From Goodfellowiella coeruleoviolacea (lineage in GTDB: Bacteria; Actinomycetota; Actinomycetes; Mycobacteriales; Pseudonocardiaceae), in assembly GCF_024171785.1 (NCBI RefSeq), contig NZ_JAMTCK010000005.1:277591-341590 (forward strand): 64,000 nucleotides of DNA. The letters run 5' to 3'. Below the pieces are notes generated by a model, which had not been told where the DNA came from, searched no databases, and saw only the letters and a program-made list of their open reading frames with translations. Positions 22,547 to 30,994 of this stretch are shown here, one piece after another. Position numbers and translations under genes: made by a program. How positions within the stretch are numbered: the stretch's first letter is position 1; each line of letters begins with the position of its first letter.

Positions 22547-23485
22547 GTGGTCGGACTGCGCGCGTTCCGCACGGCGGCGGTGACCGTCGGGGCGCTTGGG
22601 GGACTGTCCGGAGCGGTGTACGGCCTGCTCACCGAACAGTCGCGGCGAGCACGGCTGGTGATCGGTGTTCCCGAGGCGCCGCCGCTGCGCGCGGACGGGG
22701 TGTACCTGCCGGACGGCACCGGTCCACTCGGCGCTGACCAGGCACAACACCCTCGTCCGCTGCGGTTCGCGGTGATCGGTGACTCGTCGGCGGCCGGGCT
22801 GGGGGTGGACACCGAGAGTGAGCTGCCCGCGGTGCTGCTGGCCATCGGGCTGGCCGAGGAGGCGGAGCGGCCGGTGGCGTTGACCACGTTCGCCATCAGC
22901 GGCTCGACCACCACGGACCTGCCGGCCCAGGTGGACCTGGCGCTCGCCGATCCGCCGGACGTGGCCCTGGTGATCATCGGCGCCAACGACGTGACCACGC
23001 AGCTGTCCATCCGGCTGTCCGCGGCGATCCTGGGCACCGAGGTGGCGCGGCTGGTCAAGGCCGGCGTGGGTGTGGTCGTGGGCACCTGCCCCGACCTGGG
23101 CGCGATCCGGCCCATCCCGCAGCCGCTGCGCTCGATCGCCCGCTCCTGGAGCCTGGCGCTGGCCAGGGCGCAGCGCCGGGCGGTGGACCGGGTCGGCGCC
23201 AGCGCCGTGCCCCTGGCCGACCTGCTCTCCCCCGAGTTCCTGGCCCGGCCGGCCGAGCTGTTCAGCGCGGACCGGTTCCACCCGAACGCGGCCGGGTACG
23301 CGGCGGCCGCGGACGTGCTGCTGGCGCCGCTGTGCAGCGCGGCCGGCGTGTGGAGCGGCGGGCCCATGCCCACGCTGCCCCGGCGGTCGGCCACGGCCGA
23401 GGCGCGCCGACCCACCTCCCGGCTGGTGGCCTGGGTGAACCGCAAGGGCCGCCGCCCGGAGCCGCCGACCAGTCGCGCCCGCTAG
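22547..23485 (+). CDS. GDSL-family lipase/esterase (Rv1075c-like), exported
   Basis: 312 residues from GTG 22547 (GGGAGGAG 6 nt upstream). N-terminal signal peptide or anchor (FRTAAVTVGALGGLSGAVYGL). SGNH-hydrolase blocks: GDSSAAGLG with nucleophile Ser80, the Gly block in ISGSTTTDL, GANDVT (block III Asn) and DRFHPNAAGYA (block V Asp/His). An extracytoplasmic esterase, perhaps acting on lipids or cell-wall acyl groups; the substrate is unknown. Divergent from cbs and upstream of the thiolase, like Rv1075c-Rv1074c. Confidence 0.85.
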   Translation: MVGLRAFRTAAVTVGALGGLSGAVYGLLTEQSRRARLVIGVPEAPPLRADGVYLPDGTGPLGADQAQHPRPLRFAVIGDSSAAGLGVDTESELPAVLLAIGLAEEAERPVALTTFAISGSTTTDLPAQVDLALADPPDVALVIIGANDVTTQLSIRLSAAILGTEVARLVKAGVGVVVGTCPDLGAIRPIPQPLRSIARSWSLALARAQRRAVDRVGASAVPLADLLSPEFLARPAELFSADRFHPNAAGYAAAADVLLAPLCSAAGVWSGGPMPTLPRRSATAEARRPTSRLVAWVNRKGRRPEPPTSRAR

Positions 23486-23553
23486 GGGTTCCTTGACCGG
23501 TTCGGGTCGCTACTCTTCGGTAACAAGCTGCGGCAAGACAAAGGAGTTTCCCG

Positions 23554-24774
23554 ATGCCCGAGGCCGTGATCGTCGCCGCCACCCGGTCCCCGATCGGGCG
23601 CGCCGGCAAGGGCTCGCTCGTGGACATCCGTCCGGACGAGCTGGCCGCCCAGGTCATCCGCGCCGCGCTGGCCAAGGTGCCCCAGCTCGACCCGCACGAC
23701 ATCGAGGACCTGATGCTCGGCTGCGGTCTGCCCGGCGGTGAGCAGGGGTTCAACATGGCCAGGGTGGTCGCGGTGCTGCTCGGCCACGACGACCTGCCCG
23801 GCACCACGGTGACCCGCTACTGCGCGTCCAGCCTGCAGACCACCCGGATGGCACTGCACGCGATCCGGGCCGGCGAGGGTGACGTGTTCATCAGCGCCGG
23901 GGTGGAGACCGTGTCCCGCTACGCCAAGGGCAACTCGGACAGCTGGCCGGACACGCACAACCCGGTGTTCGCCGAGGCCGAGCAGCGCAGCGCCGCCGCG
24001 GCCGAGCAGGGCGCCGACGAGTGGCACGACCCGCGCGAGGACGGGCAGGTGCCCGACATCTACCTCGCCATGGGCCAGACCGCGGAGAACCTGGCGCTGG
24101 TCAAGGGCGTCTCCCGGGAGGAGATGGACCACTTCGGCGTGCGGTCGCAGAACCTGGCGGAGAAGGCCATCGCCGACGGCTTCTGGGCCCGCGAGATCAC
24201 CCCGGTGACCCTGCCGGACGGCCGGGTCGTGGACACCGACGACGGCCCGAGGCCGGGTGTGACCTACGAGAAGACCTCGCAGCTCAAGCCGGTGTTCCGG
24301 CCCAACGGCCGGGTGACCGCCGGCAACTGCTGCCCGCTCAACGACGGCGCCGCCGCCCTGGTGGTGATGAGCGACGTGAAGGCGCGCGAGCTGGGCATCA
24401 CCCCGCTGGCCCGGATCGTGTCCACGGGGGTGTCCGCGCTGTCCCCGGAGATCATGGGGCTGGGCCCGGTGGAGGCGTCCCGCCAGGCGCTGGCGCGGGC
24501 CGGCATGAGCATCAACGACATCGACCTGGTGGAGATCAACGAGGCGTTCGCCGCCCAGGTCATCCCGTCCTACCAGGAGCTGGGCATCGACCTGGACCGG
24601 CTCAACGTCAACGGCGGCGCCATCGCCGTCGGCCACCCGTTCGGCATGACCGGCGCGCGCATCACCACCACGCTGATCAACTCGCTGCAGTGGCACGACA
24701 AGCAGTTCGGCCTGGAGACCATGTGCGTTGGCGGTGGCCAGGGCATGGCCATGATCCTTGAACGCCTGAGCTGA
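23554..24774 (+). CDS. fadA: Thiolase (acetyl-CoA acyltransferase, FadA3-like)
   Basis: 406 residues from ATG 23554 (AAAGGAG upstream). Thiolase catalytic set: nucleophile Cys90 (VTRYCASSLQT), NEAF, His in GGAIAVGHPFGMTGAR and the C-terminal CVGGGQG cysteine. It catalyses thiolytic cleavage of 3-ketoacyl-CoA in fatty-acid oxidation or the reverse condensation. A terminator hairpin follows. It closes the block shared with mycobacteria. Confidence 0.88.
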   Translation: MPEAVIVAATRSPIGRAGKGSLVDIRPDELAAQVIRAALAKVPQLDPHDIEDLMLGCGLPGGEQGFNMARVVAVLLGHDDLPGTTVTRYCASSLQTTRMALHAIRAGEGDVFISAGVETVSRYAKGNSDSWPDTHNPVFAEAEQRSAAAAEQGADEWHDPREDGQVPDIYLAMGQTAENLALVKGVSREEMDHFGVRSQNLAEKAIADGFWAREITPVTLPDGRVVDTDDGPRPGVTYEKTSQLKPVFRPNGRVTAGNCCPLNDGAAALVVMSDVKARELGITPLARIVSTGVSALSPEIMGLGPVEASRQALARAGMSINDIDLVEINEAFAAQVIPSYQELGIDLDRLNVNGGAIAVGHPFGMTGARITTTLINSLQWHDKQFGLETMCVGGGQGMAMILERLS

Positions 24775-24788
24775 GCCCTTTCCGTTGC

Positions 24789-24833
24789 CCGACTGGTCGG
24801 GGTGCCCACGCACCGAGCGCCCCGACCAGTCGG
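24789..24833. terminator. Bidirectional terminator after the thiolase
   Basis: Perfect 14-bp stem CCGACTGGTCGGGG (24789-24802) / CCCCGACCAGTCGG (24820-24833) between convergent genes. Confidence 0.8.
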
Positions 24834-24853
24834 CCGGTGCTGGTGGCGCGCCT

Positions 24854-25153
24854 TCAGGCGGCCGACCCGACCGGCAGGTACTCGCTCTCGTAGAACCAGA
24901 TGACCTCTTCCTCGGCCAGCGCGATACCGGTGTCGAACTGGTTGTCCTCGTAGAGTTCGACCAGGAAGCCCAGGTACTTGCCGTCCCCGCACTTCCTCTC
25001 CCGGAGCAGGTCGAGCGTCCACGGCCGCAGCCGCCGCGCCAGCTCCTCGGTGGACCACGTCCGCGCGTCGACCTCTTCGAGCTTGAGCGTCTCGTACCAC
25101 TCGTACGCGTTACCGATGCCATGCGCCCGCGCGAACACGAACCCGCACTTCAT
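24854..25153 (-). CDS. Unknown 99-residue protein, divergent from an XRE regulator
   Basis: Starts at ATG 25153 with GGAGG 8 nt upstream; a second ATG five codons earlier overlaps that ribosome-binding site. Compact, charged and aromatic-rich (YEWYETLKLEEVDARTW, LRERKCGDGKYLGFLVELYEDNQFDTG, EEEVIWFYESEYLP), with no signal peptide or membrane helix, so probably a cytosolic globular protein. I do not recognise the family. Its head-to-head position with an XRE-DUF5753 regulator and two DUF397 genes suggests it belongs to the same regulatory module. Confidence 0.65.
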   Translation of the reverse strand: MKCGFVFARAHGIGNAYEWYETLKLEEVDARTWSTEELARRLRPWTLDLLRERKCGDGKYLGFLVELYEDNQFDTGIALAEEEVIWFYESEYLPVGSAA

Positions 25154-25183
25154 GTCGGCCACCTCCATGTCAAGTTGGGTTTT

Positions 25184-25194
25184 GTAAAGCTTAC
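25184..25194. promoter_or_regulatory. Candidate operator in the divergent XRE promoter region
   Basis: GTAAAGCTTAC, an interrupted palindrome in the most AT-rich part of the 139-bp gap between the divergent genes. Plausible XRE binding site; not proven. Confidence 0.35.
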
Positions 25195-25292
25195 GAACGA
25201 CAACCTGACACGGCCATGCCCGAGAAGGGTGAATGCTTCGCCCACTCGTCCTTCACCCAAACTGGTAGCGACATCGGGTAGAAGGGACGACC

Positions 25293-26171
25293 GTGGCCAA
25301 CTCCGCCCCAGCTGAGCCGCCCATGTTGAGCCCCACCGTGGGCCGCCGCTGGCTCGCCCAGGAACTTCGTCGCCTTCGCGAGGCAGCCGGGTACAAACAA
25401 GCTGACGTCGCCAAACGCCTCCGCTGCAACTCGACCAGGATCGCCCACCTGGAGAGCATGCGCACGCTGCCGAGCGGCCCGGACCTGGAAGTCGTCCTGC
25501 CCTACTTCGGGGTGCCGAAGGAGCGGGTGGAGTGGTACCTCCAAGTCTGCGACCTGTCCCGCAAGAAGGGCTGGTGGGACGGCAACCAGGCGATCCCGAA
25601 GTGGTTCTCCTTCTACGTCGGCCTGGAATGGGGTGCGAGTGAGATCCACTCCTGGGACACCAGCCTGGTTCAGGGTCTGCTGCAGACTCGTGGATACGCC
25701 GAGGTCATCATCCGCGACGGGGCCACAGTTCCCGAAGAGGTCATCCAGGAGCAGGTCCAGACTCGACTGCGCAGGCAGGAAGCGTTGCAGCGCAAGGAGA
25801 ATCCGCTCACGCTACACGCGATCATGGATGAGGCCGCCCTGCGTCGAAGGGTGGGCAACGCCGAGATCATGCGCGAGCAGCTGCAGCACTTGGTGACGCT
25901 GAACAGCCACCCTCGGATCACCATCCAGGTGATGCCGTTCGAGGCAGGGCAACACCGTGGCCAACTCGGTTCATTCAAGTGGTTGGGCTTTCCCCAGGAC
26001 GGCGATGACGGACTGGTCTACCTGGAGAACCAGCACGGCGGGCTGTACCTGGAGGAACCCGAAGAACTGGCGACCTTCGCGGCTGACTTCGCCGAACTGC
26101 GGAAGCGCGCCCTGTCCCCCAAGGCATCCGTCGCCCTGATCGCGAAGATAGTGAAGGAACTCAGCGAATGA
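25293..26171 (+). CDS. XRE-family regulator with DUF5753 domain
   Basis: 292 residues from GTG 25293. N-terminal HTH (ELRRLREAAGYKQADVAKRLRCNSTRIAHLESMR, about 25-60) followed by the DUF5753 sensor-like domain with WDTSLVQGLLQTRGYAEVII, VIQEQVQTRLRRQEAL and ITIQVMPFEAGQHRGQLGSF. Such proteins occur in dozens of copies in filamentous actinobacteria, usually beside DUF397 genes, and influence development and antibiotic production. The stop overlaps the next ATG (ATGA), showing translational coupling with the first DUF397 gene. Confidence 0.88.
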   Translation: MANSAPAEPPMLSPTVGRRWLAQELRRLREAAGYKQADVAKRLRCNSTRIAHLESMRTLPSGPDLEVVLPYFGVPKERVEWYLQVCDLSRKKGWWDGNQAIPKWFSFYVGLEWGASEIHSWDTSLVQGLLQTRGYAEVIIRDGATVPEEVIQEQVQTRLRRQEALQRKENPLTLHAIMDEAALRRRVGNAEIMREQLQHLVTLNSHPRITIQVMPFEAGQHRGQLGSFKWLGFPQDGDDGLVYLENQHGGLYLEEPEELATFAADFAELRKRALSPKASVALIAKIVKELSE

Positions 26172-26356
26172 CCCCAGAGCACACTCGTCCCGTCGTGTGG
26201 CGCAAGAGCAGCCACAGCGGCCAGGGGGGCGGCGATTGCGTCGAGGTGGCACTCACAGCGGACACATCCCGTGTCCGCGACTCCAAGAACCCTGACGGTC
26301 CCCACCTCACCTTCCCCACCGCCGCGTGGCACACGTTCCTCACCACACTCCGCTGA
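26168..26356 (+). CDS. DUF397 protein 1
   Basis: 62 residues, ATGA overlap with the XRE gene. Has the DUF397 core WRKSSHSGQGGGDCVEV, VRDSKNPDGPHLTF and AWHTFL. These small proteins are thought to act as partners or antagonists of the neighbouring XRE regulator (BldB/WhiJ-type modules). Tandem paralogue of the next gene. Confidence 0.88.
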   Translation: MTPEHTRPVVWRKSSHSGQGGGDCVEVALTADTSRVRDSKNPDGPHLTFPTAAWHTFLTTLR

Positions 26357-26383
26357 TCCACCAGTGACGCCAGGAGCAGCCCG

Positions 26384-26569
26384 ATGACAGACCCCGAATC
26401 CCACACCGCCTGGCGCACGAGCAGCCACAGCGGACCGAACGGCGGAGAGTGCGTCGAGGTCGCGCGGACGCCGGACACGACCGGCGTCCGCGACTCCAAG
26501 AACCCCGACGGCCCCCACCTCACCTTCCCCACCACCGCCTGGCAGGCGTTCCTCACCACACTCCGCTGA
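26384..26569 (+). CDS. DUF397 protein 2
   Basis: 61 residues, WRTSSHSGPNGGECVEV, VRDSKNPDGPHLTF, AWQAFLTTLR. About three quarters identical to the upstream copy, including an identical VRDSKNPDGPHLTFPT stretch, so a local tandem duplication. Expressed from the same transcript, 27 bases downstream. Confidence 0.88.
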   Translation: MTDPESHTAWRTSSHSGPNGGECVEVARTPDTTGVRDSKNPDGPHLTFPTTAWQAFLTTLR

Positions 26570-26662
26570 TCCCGGTCCCGGTCGAGGTGGAACCGGACGG
26601 CGGTGGGGTGCGTCGGCTGGAATGAGGCGGCCAGTCGGGGGCGCCAGTTTGGAGGCAACGTC

Positions 26663-27394
26663 ATGACCGGTTTCCGCAGGCGGTGGGATCGACCAGGAGC
26701 CGTCCGGTTCGGACTGTGCACTGTGGTCGGCGCGCTGGCGGTGGGCGGTGCGCTGACCGGGTGTTCCGCGTCGGACCAGCCGAGCAGCGGGGCGGCGACC
26801 AGCACCGGGGGGTCGTCCTCGGCAGCGGTGGCCAGCACGTCGGGCACTGGTGCGGCGACGACCGGTGGGACGTCCACGGCCGGGTCGACCACGCCGGGTT
26901 CTGGTGCTCCTGACCGGGCGGGCAGCGGCGAGACCGGCACCGCGGGCGGCGCCAACGTGCTCGGCCCGGACGGGTTGGGCGCGCTGCGGCTGGGCATGGC
27001 CGAGGACCAGGCCAGCGCCACCGGGCTGATCCGGGTGCAGGGTGAGGCCACCAGCCAGTGCTCGAACGCGGTGCTGGTCGGCCAGCCGACCGACCAGCGG
27101 ACGGCGGAGAACTTCGTGGCGATCTCGGCGAAGCTCGGGGTGGCCATCATCTCGGTGACCGACCCGGCGGTGCGCACGCCCGAGGGGATCGGCCTCGGCT
27201 CCACCCTGGACCAGGTGAAGGCCGCCTACCCGGGCAGCGCGTCGGCGTTCGACGACCCGAGCTTCGCCGACCAGCGGCGGACCAACATCCCGGTGCCGGG
27301 CAGCACGCACGGCGCGGTGTACCGGGTGCAGGCCAGCGGTGACACCGTCGACTCGCTCGCCCTGCAACTGTCCGATCAGGACTGCACCGAGTGA
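26663..27394 (+). CDS. Putative lipoprotein with Ser/Thr/Gly-rich linker
   Basis: 243 residues from ATG 26663 (GGAGG upstream). Type II signal peptide ending in the lipobox LTGC (Cys34), then a ~70-residue Ser/Thr/Ala/Gly linker (probably cell-wall-spanning) and a C-terminal domain with LGPDGLGALRLGMAEDQA, IISVTDPAVRTPEGIGLGSTLDQVKAAYPG. The last motif is typical of small exported actinobacterial domains of unknown function. Two cysteines (SQCS, DQDCTE) could form a disulphide. Followed by a strong terminator. Confidence 0.75.
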   Translation: MTGFRRRWDRPGAVRFGLCTVVGALAVGGALTGCSASDQPSSGAATSTGGSSSAAVASTSGTGAATTGGTSTAGSTTPGSGAPDRAGSGETGTAGGANVLGPDGLGALRLGMAEDQASATGLIRVQGEATSQCSNAVLVGQPTDQRTAENFVAISAKLGVAIISVTDPAVRTPEGIGLGSTLDQVKAAYPGSASAFDDPSFADQRRTNIPVPGSTHGAVYRVQASGDTVDSLALQLSDQDCTE

Positions 27395-27411
27395 GGTGAG
27401 GCGAACGGCGG

Positions 27412-27445
27412 AGGGGCGCCCGACCGGGAGTGGTCGGGCGCCCCT
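27412..27445. terminator. Terminator between the lipoprotein and Bax-inhibitor genes
   Basis: Perfect 14-bp stem AGGGGCGCCCGACC (27412-27425) / GGTCGGGCGCCCCT (27432-27445), 6-nt loop, between convergent genes. Confidence 0.85.
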
Positions 27446-27474
27446 CGCGCGTCAACGGCCAGCAGCCGCCGGGC

Positions 27475-28269
27475 TCACTCGCGGAAGTAGCTCAGCAGGC
27501 GCAGGATCTCCAGGTACAGCCAGACCAGGGTGGTCATCAGGCCGAACGCGGCCCACCAGGCCCACTTGGCCGGCAGGCCCATGCGGATCATCTCGTTGGC
27601 CGACTCGAAGTCGAGCAGGAAGTTGAACGCGGCGAGGCCGATCACCACCAGGCTGAACACGATGGCCAGGCCGCCGCCGTCGCGCAGGCCCATGTTCAGG
27701 CCGAACATGCCGACCACGAAGTTGGCCAGCATCAGCACGGCAGCGCCGACCGTGGCGCCGATGATCCACTTGGTCAGCCTCGGCGTGACCCGGATCGCAC
27801 CGGTCTTGTACACCACCAGCATGGCCGCGAACACGCCGAACGTGCCGAGGATGGCCTGCCAGGCGATGCCCGGGTAGATCATGTCGAACACGCCGGTGAT
27901 CGCGCCGAGGAACACACCCTCGGCCGCGGCGTAGGTCAGGGTCAGCGGACCGCTCGGGGTGCGCTTGAAGATGATGATCAGCGACGTGACCAGGCCCACG
28001 ATCAGCCCGGGCAGGGTCAGCGCGAACGGCGAGACCGTGTGGCCGAGCACGAGGATCGCGGACAGGACACCGGTCACCAGGGTGACGCCGAGGGTGAAGG
28101 CGGTCTTGGTGACGACGTCGTCGATGGTGATGGGCCGCTCGGCGGCCGTGGGCGGCGCCTGCTGGTAGCCGCCGTAGCCCACGGTTTGCTGCGGCGACCC
28201 GAAGCCTGCGTAGCCGCCGTAACCGGCCGAGGGCAGGTTACGGAACGCTGGGTTGCTGGTGGTGCGCAC
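27475..28269 (-). CDS. Bax inhibitor-1/YccA family membrane protein
   Basis: 264 residues from GTG 28269 (GGAGG just upstream). A Gly/Tyr/Gln-rich cytoplasmic N-terminus (about 1-45) leads into seven membrane helices of the BI-1/YccA-YbhL type; the family acts as pH-sensitive Ca2+ leak channels or protease modulators. The ending EMIRMGLPAKWAWWAAFGLMTTLVWLYLEILRLLSYF is typical of the actinobacterial subgroup. Confidence 0.85.
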   Translation of the reverse strand: MRTTSNPAFRNLPSAGYGGYAGFGSPQQTVGYGGYQQAPPTAAERPITIDDVVTKTAFTLGVTLVTGVLSAILVLGHTVSPFALTLPGLIVGLVTSLIIIFKRTPSGPLTLTYAAAEGVFLGAITGVFDMIYPGIAWQAILGTFGVFAAMLVVYKTGAIRVTPRLTKWIIGATVGAAVLMLANFVVGMFGLNMGLRDGGGLAIVFSLVVIGLAAFNFLLDFESANEMIRMGLPAKWAWWAAFGLMTTLVWLYLEILRLLSYFRE

Positions 28270-28719
28270 CTCATCCTCCTGGAGCGTGCTGAGGCCGTCA
28301 CGGGATTCAACGGCCCAACACGCCGTAGGGTTCCCGTCGGGTAAAAGTGACTTTACCCCGGCTTTTGACCAAGCACGCAGATTTGCCACCCCCGGGCCGG
28401 GTAACGGTGCTGGTCACCGTGTTGCGACAGACGGTCACCAGGGGGTGCGGCCATCCGGGCCAGCGTTGGGCCACTCGCGCCAGAACTGTGGCGTTTGCGC
28501 CGGTCAGCAGGCACCCAGGGTGCTAGTGCCGTTCCTTCCCTTGGGGGCTTGTCCGGACACTTCCCGCCAGCGAAGCTCGCCACGGGTGCTGGCTTCAGGC
28601 ACCGCCGGTCGCGGGTGCGTGGTGACCGGCGGGTTTCGGCGTTCATCGGGGGAACGCCAGACCGAGCCAGCCAGTAGCCGCCGTCAGGCAAGACGCACTG
28701 AATTGAGGAGTCACAACTC
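28270..28719. other. 450-bp divergent intergenic region
   Basis: Holds the promoters of the Bax-inhibitor gene (minus) and the surface-protein gene (plus). A perfect 7-bp inverted repeat GGGTAAA-AGTGAC-TTTACCC lies at 28339-28358 in an AT-rich patch near the Bax-inhibitor start. The 3' half (28450-28705) is a long GC-rich leader of the surface-protein gene with several possible hairpins but no riboswitch class I recognise. No gene seen. Confidence 0.5.
28339..28358. promoter_or_regulatory. Perfect inverted repeat, candidate operator
   Basis: GGGTAAA (28339-28345) and TTTACCC (28352-28358), 6-bp spacer, 70 bp upstream of the Bax-inhibitor gene start. Confidence 0.45.
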
Positions 28720-30147
28720 ATGCGGTTGAGACGACTGGTCGCTGGCGCGGCGGGCACGGCGGTGTTGGCGGGATCCGCCCTGCTCAGCCTGCCCGGCACG
28801 GCGGGCGCCGCGTTCGCGACCGGACACGGCTACGAGACCGAGGCCCAGCCCTACCTGAACTACCCCAAGGACAAGCCGGACTGGCTCGGTTCCTACGTCT
28901 GGAACAACCAGCAGGTGTGGTGCGTGCAGTTCGCCTACAAGGAGCCCGACACCGACGAGGAGTACCGGGACGGCGACGAGCTGCGCACCAAGTGGGGCGA
29001 CGCGCTCTCCCCCGAGGTCGCCGCCGACATCTCCTACCTGCTGCTGCGCTACACCAACACGCAGTCCGACGACGAGGCGGCCGCGCTGGCCCACCTGCTG
29101 CACAGCTGGACGGCGGGCAGCACCGACCCGGCCAAGCTGGACCCGAACCTCGGCTTCCGGGAGATCGCCTACAACGAGCAGTTCCACTTCGAGCGCCTGC
29201 CGGACAGCGCCAAGCAGGCGGTGGAGCGGCTGCGCGCGGACGCCACGGCCAACCACGGCCCGTGGACCGCGACGCTGACCGCGCCGAAGGAGCCGCAGCT
29301 CATCGGTGAGCAGGACGAGTGGACCGTCCAGGTCCGCAACGCGGCGAACAAGGGCCTGGCCGGCGTGCCGGTCACGCTGGAGCTGACCGACGCGGAGTTC
29401 GCCGAGGGCGGCGCCACCTCGGGCACGGTGACCACGCCCGCGGACGGTGGGCCGCTGACCGTGGCGATCGTGCCGACCGGGCCCAACCCGAGTGTGGTCG
29501 CCACCCTGGACAGCCCGGCGGACAAGCCGGTGGTGCACGTGCCCAGCACCGACGGTGAGACCCAGCGCATGGTCACCACCGGCGGCGAGAAGAAGATCAC
29601 GGTGCGCGACGTCACCACCGCCCGCACCAAGCCCGGCCAGGTCAAGGTGGCCAAGACCGACGCCGAGACCAGCGAGGCGATCGCCGAGGTGGCGCTGCGG
29701 GTCACCGCGGCGGACAAGACCAGCCCGGCGATCAAGCAGGACGACACCCCGCTGCTCGGCGAGGACGGCAAGCCACTGGTGGTGCGGACCGGTGCGGACG
29801 GCACCGCGGCCGTGCCCGAGCTGAAGACCCCGCAGGAGATCTGCCTGGTCGAGGTCGCGCCGGCCGAGGGCTACGAGGAGTTCTACGACGCCAGCGCGCC
29901 CCCGTCGGTGTGCGGCACGGTCAACCCGGGCGACACCCTGGCGTTGGCGTTGACGAACAAGCCCAACAAGCCCACCGTGCCGAGCACCATCCCGGCCGGC
30001 ACCGACTCGACCGATCTGCCGGTGGCCACGGCCGCGGTGATCACCAGGGTCGAGCCGGGCGGGCTGGTCGCGCTGGGCGCCCTGGGGCTGCTCGGCTCGG
30101 CGACGGCGGGTCTGCTGGTGCGGTCCAGACTGCGGAGCAGGCGTTGA
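28720..30147 (+). CDS. Exported thioester-domain-like surface protein with C-terminal anchor
   Basis: 475 residues. Signal peptide ending near AGAA (residue 31). The N-terminal domain (about 35-190) has WNNQQVWCVQF (Cys68) and YTNTQSDDEAAALAHLLHSW (Gln115), the order expected for a Cys-Gln thioester (TED/TQXA) domain of Gram-positive adhesins. Two Ig/SpaA-like beta modules follow (about 185-290 and 300-410; PGQVKVAKTDAETSEAIAEVALRV is a SpaA/CnaB-type start). The C-terminus has a Pro/Thr stalk, DLPVATAAV, a membrane helix (GLVALGALGLLGSATAGLLV) and RSRLRSRR, so a sorting signal with no canonical LPXTG. Probably a cell-surface adhesin. Its stop overlaps the sortase start (TTGA). Confidence 0.78.
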   Translation: MRLRRLVAGAAGTAVLAGSALLSLPGTAGAAFATGHGYETEAQPYLNYPKDKPDWLGSYVWNNQQVWCVQFAYKEPDTDEEYRDGDELRTKWGDALSPEVAADISYLLLRYTNTQSDDEAAALAHLLHSWTAGSTDPAKLDPNLGFREIAYNEQFHFERLPDSAKQAVERLRADATANHGPWTATLTAPKEPQLIGEQDEWTVQVRNAANKGLAGVPVTLELTDAEFAEGGATSGTVTTPADGGPLTVAIVPTGPNPSVVATLDSPADKPVVHVPSTDGETQRMVTTGGEKKITVRDVTTARTKPGQVKVAKTDAETSEAIAEVALRVTAADKTSPAIKQDDTPLLGEDGKPLVVRTGADGTAAVPELKTPQEICLVEVAPAEGYEEFYDASAPPSVCGTVNPGDTLALALTNKPNKPTVPSTIPAGTDSTDLPVATAAVITRVEPGGLVALGALGLLGSATAGLLVRSRLRSRR

Positions 30148-30929
30148 CAACCAGACCGTCCACCGGGCGCGCCCGGGCACCGCGGCACTGGCCGCACCGT
30201 GCCCGGGCCGCCCAGTTCGCGGTGCTGACGGCCGTGCTCGCGTTCGCCGCGGGCACGGCCGTGCTGTTGCCCACCCGCACCGAGCACATCGCCGGCACGG
30301 CGCTGGCGCTGCCCGGCACGGAACAGCCCGACGTGCTGGGCGACAGCCTCAGCGGCGGCCAGGTGACCGACTCGCCCGGTGGCGGCGCCACCCCGGCGGC
30401 CCCGCCGGACGGCCAGCAGCAGGGCCAGCCGGCACCCCAGCAGCAGGCCGGGCAGCCGCAGCACCAGCCGGCCCAGCAGCAGGGCGGCCAGCGGCCGGGC
30501 ACCATCCGGCTGCCCCAGGGCGGCACGGCCAAGCTGGTGCGCCAGGAGGTGGGCGCGGACGGCACCCTGCCGGTGCCCGACGGGGTGGGCAAGGCCACCT
30601 GGTGGGGCGTGGGGCTGGACGCGAAGAAGGGCGCCACGGTCTTCGCCGGGCACGTGAACTGGAAGGGCGTCACCGGGCCGTTCGCCGAGCTGTGGGACGC
30701 CGAGGCGGGCACCCCGGTCTCGGTCATCGACGAGCAGGGCCACGAGTACCAGTTCGTCGTCTCCGAGATCATCACCCTGCACAAGGACGAGCTGCCCAGC
30801 CGCGCGGTCGAGCTGTTCGGCCCGCGCGGCCCGCACCGCGTGGTGCTGGTCACCTGCGGTGGCCGGTGGGTGGGCGGTCAGCTCGGCTACGACGAGAACC
30901 GCGTGGTCATCGCGACCCCGCGAAGTTGA
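30144..30929 (+). CDS. Class F-like sortase
   Basis: 261 residues from a TTG that overlaps the upstream stop; GGAG lies 5 nt before it. N-terminal membrane anchor (about 22-43), Pro/Gln-rich linker (about 75-118) and a sortase domain with catalytic His170 (FAGHVNW), Cys238 (LVTCGG) and Arg253 (YDENRVV). Sortases cleave a sorting motif and join the protein to the cell wall or to another protein. The coupled upstream surface protein is the obvious substrate; class F enzymes are common in actinobacteria but have few known targets. Confidence 0.85.
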   Translation: MTTRPSTGRARAPRHWPHRARAAQFAVLTAVLAFAAGTAVLLPTRTEHIAGTALALPGTEQPDVLGDSLSGGQVTDSPGGGATPAAPPDGQQQGQPAPQQQAGQPQHQPAQQQGGQRPGTIRLPQGGTAKLVRQEVGADGTLPVPDGVGKATWWGVGLDAKKGATVFAGHVNWKGVTGPFAELWDAEAGTPVSVIDEQGHEYQFVVSEIITLHKDELPSRAVELFGPRGPHRVVLVTCGGRWVGGQLGYDENRVVIATPRS

Positions 30930-30994
30930 CGGCAACCTGGCGCGGCGCTGAGTCGTCCTGTTCCTGAGGTAGGGCAACCAAGGAACGGGAGATC

